A DNA stretch of 64,000 nt, taken from contig CM060912.1 in the NCBI GenBank assembly GCA_030737875.1, positions 205,605,231-205,669,230 of the forward strand, read 5' to 3'. Positions 59,562 to 64,000 of the stretch are shown here, piece by piece. The stretch comes from Allium sativum (taxonomy: Eukaryota > Streptophyta > Magnoliopsida > Asparagales > Amaryllidaceae). The translations under genes were made by a program, and so were the position numbers. A model generated the notes under the pieces. The model was not told the origin of the DNA. It did no database searches and saw only the letters and a list, made by a program, of their open reading frames with translations. The stretch's first letter is position 1. Each line of letters begins with the position of its first letter.

Positions 59562-59751
59562 TATCGTATCATTGTTATATCATTGTATCTTGTTGATTGT
59601 TTAGTAGAATTCCACGTGCTAGGATAAGGCTATGGATGCATGGCTTGATGGTTGCTAGTTTGGATGATAGAATTGGCTTCTCATTTATGATAGGCATGCG
59701 GAATTATTGTGGTTGTTGTGTTTGCTTGGAATTTCGGGGGCGAAATTTCTT

Positions 59752-59764
59752 AAGGGGGGAAGAA
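59752..59764 (+). other. Polypurine tract, copy 2
   Basis: AAGGGGGGAAGAA directly before LTR C, identical to copy 1. Confidence 0.85.
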
Positions 59765-62580
59765 TTTAACAGCCCGCATTTTACGTATCGAAAGATCGTG
59801 AAATATTTTTATTTTATTCCCTAAGGGTTGGATCATTCTCATCTTTTGATATCTTGCTTATGAGGATGTGAGACATATCCATAATTTTTTACCAATTTTG
59901 TTTATGGCCATTTTGCCCCTGTCATTCTTGCACAGGGAATAACTTTTGACTCAGGTCGAATCAGAGAGTGAGATCTGTGCCATTGGAAAGGAATTGATGA
60001 TTGTCTTTCCGTAGAGTGGTTACATTAAGGATTTGGCTCAACGGTTTGGGAGGAATCGTTTTTTAAGGTTTTTCAGTTGGTTGTTCTGGTTTTAGGGAGC
60101 CTAATGGGCTGAATTGGGAGGCCCATTAGTGGGTTGGTGGAAACTATAAATAGGGGGTGAGAGGTATGGAGAAGAGGTTACTTCTCCCATTCTCTCATTT
60201 GGCAGCCTTGAGCTCCTTCTTTCTCTAACACATTTCCACCATTAAAAATCCAAATCTAAGGAGGGAAATCATAGATCTACACCATTGGAGGCTAGATCTA
60301 CATCGATTGAAGCAAGGATTCATCGGATCAAGGGGACTGGTGCGAGGTGCTTGTTGTCCGGATTCTTACTTCATCGATTTTAGCTTGTTTTGGAGAATCG
60401 GTGAGTGATTTGCATCTCTCACATGGATTCAATGAAGTATATGAGTGTTTGGTCATGTTTTTCATCAAATTCAAGTTGTTTTCAATAGATCTACATCATG
60501 GTAAGTCCTATTTCATATGAATTACCTTAGGGTCTAATTTAGTAAGTTAAAACCGGTAATTCCTATGTTATTCCATACGTTTATGGAAGTTAGATCTATC
60601 ATTTTTGTTCATATGTTCATCTATCATGATTTTGGTGAAATTTGCACAAATTTGGTAATAATCATCATATTCATGTTGTTAGTGATTTCATAACATGCTT
60701 ATGGTTGTGTTGAATGAATTAGACGAGTATATTTTGTCGATTGTATCGATTGGCGAAGTTTTGATCGAAATTGGGCACAGAATGAGGTTGTTCAGACTAG
60801 TGGTCGCACCAGAGAAACGACAACATTTGTCAAATGCTGTGGAATGCTGTGGTCGGTCAAGCATATGACAGCATTTGTGAAATGTTGTGGTCGGTTGCAC
60901 CTACGATAGCATTTGTGAAATGCTGTGGTCGGTCGCGCATGAGTTTTTGGGTCGTGCATATGACAACATTTGAGAAATGTTGTGGTCGGTCGCACCTACG
61001 ACAACATTTGTGAAATGATGTGTTCGGTCGCACATGAGTTTTAGGTCGACCTACGACAGCATTTGTGAAATGCTGTGGTCGATCGCACCTATGACAGCAT
61101 TTGTGAAATGTTGTGGTCGGTCGCACATGGGTTTCGGTCGCGCATGGATGCAGAATTGAACCAAGGGATATAACAGCATTTCAGAAACGCTGTAAAAGGC
61201 TGTTTTGACATTTTGGCCGGTTTTCGTAGCGAAAAGGCTGGAAATGCTATAAAATGCAGTATCGACCAAACAAAGCTTGTTTTTGAGTCGATAATGGTTC
61301 TAGCTTCGACACGAGTTCAAGTAAGAAAGTTCGAAGTGTTGTAATGTGTTCTTTGATTGGTGAAAATCAGCGAATGAGATGAGGTGACAACTCAAAGGTC
61401 ATGAGTTGGTGGATAGTGGTTGCTCGAGAAGGTTACTTGAGATATGAAAAGTTGTCAAGTTGGATGACTAGAGATGCGAAGGCCGAGAGGTTATAGTTGT
61501 CATAAGTTCTAGCAGGCTCAAAGAAAAGGTACAATGGGGGCACCCAAAAGACCGATTGTAGGTCGAGTACCTTGGGTATCGTTGAAAGGCCTAGTTGTCA
61601 AGGTTGGACATACATACGTATCATTGAAAGGCGTATGGAGTTTATGCTAGAACTAGGGTTACTATTAGCCCTTGATATATGGCAAGGTTGGCAGTCATAC
61701 GATTAACGTTGGTTTCAAAGCAGGATTGGCGGTGATAGCCAGAGTCAGTCAGGGATGATTGGTTGTTCTATTTGTACCGTCTTATATAGGTTGTCCAACG
61801 TCGAAGTAGATGTTCCTTGAGTGCTTTTATGGTATTGGTTTAGGCCTCTGGGGCTTGTGCTTGAGGGATGTTGAATTCGAATAGGATGGTTTACATGAGA
61901 TGTATATAATATGGATGTTAGGAGTGTTTACCATGATTGAATGGGTGTTCTGATTTTCATGGATGAATGGTTGAATTGTTTATCATAAAGGTTATCACTG
62001 TCCGATGTGGGAAGACGGGAGTTGAGTTCTTCTCTGGTGTTTGGTAGATTGGTTTGTTAATCTACCTATTCTCGTGTACTTTATTGTTGAAGTTTGTTAA
62101 CTATTTAATCGCTCACTAAAACTGTTATCTGACTCAAGATTTTATGTCTCCCTTATTACCTTGGGCTGTTCATCCGGTTGTGGATGGGTAGACTAAGTAG
62201 CAGGTTACAGGTTATTAGTGAGGACGATGATGTTGTGCGGAGGCGAGCAGGAGGCTGGGGCACCAGTTTTACTACTATCTAGTATCTTTGTTCCCGCTGT
62301 TTGAGTGTTCTATGAGGGTTTTAGTAAGACCTTATGTACAAACTTTGGTATCAGTTGGATAACCTTTCAGGATGTTAAGAAAGTTTCAAAAGTTTTCTAT
62401 ATGATGCTTCATTATTATTACCTGTTGTATATGTTCTATTATATTTTATCCTTGCGTTGTGAGTTCTATGATAGGTTCCGATGTTATTTACCTACTCGGA
62501 TGATCTTCCATAGCTTCCTGACATACTTTTCAGCGCATTACTCCTCTTGTTTAGTGTAGGGGTTATGAGCGGTCGTCACA
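59765..62580 (+). mobile_element. Tekay-2 right LTR (C)
   Basis: 2816 bp, starting TTTAACAGCC (the G of the terminal TG is changed) and ending GGTCGTCACA. It is the most diverged of the three LTRs over most of its length. TATAAATA at 60145-60152; hairpin array at 60820-61114. Confidence 0.9.
60820..61114. repeat. Hairpin array in LTR C, seven units
   Basis: Units at 60820, 60868, 60906, 60963, 61001, 61056 and 61094. The unit at 61056-61076 has perfect arms ACAGCATTT/AAATGCTGT, while 60963-60983 has perfect ACAACATTT/AAATGTTGT. Others have a G-T wobble or one mismatch. Confidence 0.82.
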
Positions 62581-62585
62581 GACTC
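62581..62585. repeat. Target duplication of the Tekay-2 array, right copy
   Basis: GACTC directly after LTR C; compare GACTT at 44558-44562. Confidence 0.6.
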
Positions 62586-64000
62586 AATGACAATTTAAGA
62601 CTTAATAAGGGCGGGCCCAATGACTTCAGCCCTTCTAAAGAATAAACACTACAAGAGGCTAAATGTCCTAACCACTTATACCCAAACGAGGTAGGCCACC
62701 ACTTAATACCTTCTCGAGGCAGACCTATTTTACACAAATATATGTATAACAAGACATCTCACACAAAGCCGACCAGTTGTAGATGTTGGATTTGGCGGAC
62801 GACTCCGGGCAGGCTTCTACTATAAATTGGGTTTAACCTCGCATCCTTGTATAATAATTATAATGACTCATGGCACTTAGACCTCTCACATTTGCCCGAC
62901 TAACTTGTAGATGCTGGATATGTCGATCGGTTCTGGACGAGCTTCTACTACAAGTTGGGATTAACCTCATGTTTATGTGTCATTAATAGTAATGAAAGCC
63001 ATTAATACTCACACACATACAAATTCCCTATGGAGACAATTATACTTCTAATTTCTAATTTAAGTCATTTAGTATGCTCTTAATACGAATTTGATACGCA
63101 TCTATAATATGTTAATTATATTATAAATAGTAATAAATAAAATGTAAATCAAGCACACGTAGGAGACGTCCTAAACAGTTGAAATGTTAATCCTAACATC
63201 AAAATAAGGTTTATAATTTTATTTCCCTAACTTCATCAACATGGCATAAACATGTATATTCACATTCAATCAACAACAGGGAAATAACAACATATACATA
63301 AAATTTTGTATTAAGGTTTAAAGGATTATTTAAATAATAAAAGAAAACTAAGGTGCGATATTCCAATTATATATGTAAAATCTCCTTTTTGGTACGGCTT
63401 CACTTTTTCATATGATTAATATATATACGAAAACTTAAGACTTTAGTGATATTTATGTAATACGTTCAAACTATCTATTTTAAAAATAGATGCTTAAACT
63501 TATTAAATCTACAATACTTAAGTCTTATGTCTTTGCACATACATATATGAATCTATAATTTTACAAGAAAGTGAATTAGACCATTATCAAAAACTTTACA
63601 ACACCCAAAAGCCTATCTTTTAATCAACAACCAAAACCCAATATACAATAATCGATTGACCATTTCTGCAAATTATAAAGGATTTGGGGGATTTGTTTAT
63701 ATTTGTTTTCTTGCAAATCCAAACCCCTTTAGGCATAACAGTCCAAATCCACACTAACATCATACAGAAAATAGTAATCGCAAGAAATTTTCACTCACAG
63801 AGATAGGAAGAGAAGAATAGTGAATTCAGTGTAGAATCTAACAAATCTGGACTGTACCTTTCGAATCAGCGTACTACAAATCCTCCTATATATACGCACA
63901 TAAGAAATAGATTTAGAATCTTATATCTATAATATATTTAATTCTAGAATCTAGATAAGAATTTAGATTTTGAAGAGATAGGATATAGGTTAGAAGAAGA
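62586..64000. other. AT-rich right flank
   Basis: The first 120 bp contain CACTTAATACC and GAGGTAGGCC motifs like those at 44030-44200. From about 63050 the sequence is AT-rich without a supported gene. Near 63800 the minus strand reads CTATCTCTGTGAGTG, a possible splice donor of something left- or rightward, but nothing else supports a gene. Confidence 0.45.
62775..63005. repeat. 128-bp degenerate tandem repeat, two copies
   Basis: TTGTAGATG recurs at 62777 and 62905, each followed in order by a GGAT word, a TTCTACTA stretch, a TTGGG-TTAACCTC word and an AATAATTATAATGA-like tail. Confidence 0.6.

Larger units (their letters stand above)
44563..62580 (+). mobile_element. Tekay-2: tandem LTR-internal-LTR-internal-LTR chromovirus array
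   Basis: Three LTRs (44563-47413, 52143-55013, 59765-62580) alternate with two internal regions of 4729 and 4751 bp, all in one orientation. Only the outer ends carry a target-like duplication (GACTT/GACTC). Each internal region has its own primer site, gag, pol and polypurine tract. Both share numerous identical stop codons. A shared middle LTR is the expected product of unequal crossing-over between 5' and 3' LTRs of one inserted element. Pol and a decayed chromodomain place the family in Tekay-type chromoviruses, distinct from Tekay-1. No copy can encode a working polyprotein. Confidence 0.9.

Overview
The window is plant (angiosperm) nuclear DNA made almost entirely of transposable elements. 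The evidence is Ty3/gypsy chromovirus and Tat-type polyproteins, initiator-Met-tRNA-type primer sites, a CACTA transposon with a 3-bp target duplication, MITE-like elements and long AT-rich spacers. I see no intact host gene, rRNA, tRNA or CRISPR array. Element names used here (Tat-1, Tat-2, Tekay-1, Tekay-2) are local labels.

Layout. 1-5713: 3' part of a plus-strand Tat-type element (Tat-1), with an antisense coiled-coil extra ORF remnant, a polypurine tract and a 3' LTR (4745-5713). 5714-9736: an LTR-like block read on the minus strand, starting at 9736 and cut on its left by Tat-1; its left 2.3 kb is an AT-rich minisatellite of small hairpins. 9737-12655: old, unclassified repeat DNA with two related LTR-tail-like segments. 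About 12656-33460: a decayed minus-strand Tat-type element (Tat-2) with its own antisense extra ORF on the plus strand. It is split inside its RNase H region by Tekay-1, a plus-strand chromovirus at 19070-30398 with 3.1-kb LTRs and a perfect AAATT target duplication. 33461-36745: AT-rich spacer with an 1141-bp terminal-inverted-repeat element (8-bp target duplication). 36746 to about 43330: an LTR-like sequence interrupted by a 3962-bp CACTA element (37576-41537, target duplication ATA) that carries fragments resembling a flavin oxidoreductase gene. 44563-62580: a tandem LTR-internal-LTR-internal-LTR array of a second chromovirus family (Tekay-2), flanked by GACTT/GACTC. 62581-64000: AT-rich flank.

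How the parts relate. Order of events read from the nesting: Tat-2 came before Tekay-1; the 5.7-9.7 kb LTR-like block came before Tat-1; the LTR-like sequence at 36.7 kb came before the CACTA element. The two Tekay-2 internal regions share at least nine nonsense codons and the same damaged protease active site, so both descend from one already dead copy, most simply by unequal recombination between LTRs. No element here looks fully autonomous: Tekay-1 keeps an open integrase-chromodomain frame, but its reverse transcriptase catalytic box is changed and its frames are broken.

The most unusual signal is structural. All three Tekay-2 LTRs contain an array of 7-8 short hairpins (9-bp arms around a 3-nt loop) whose arms change together from unit to unit, including Watson-Crick covariation. 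The AT-rich array at 5.7-8.0 kb has the same design with different arm words and often a GAT loop. All LTR identities and alignments were judged by eye.
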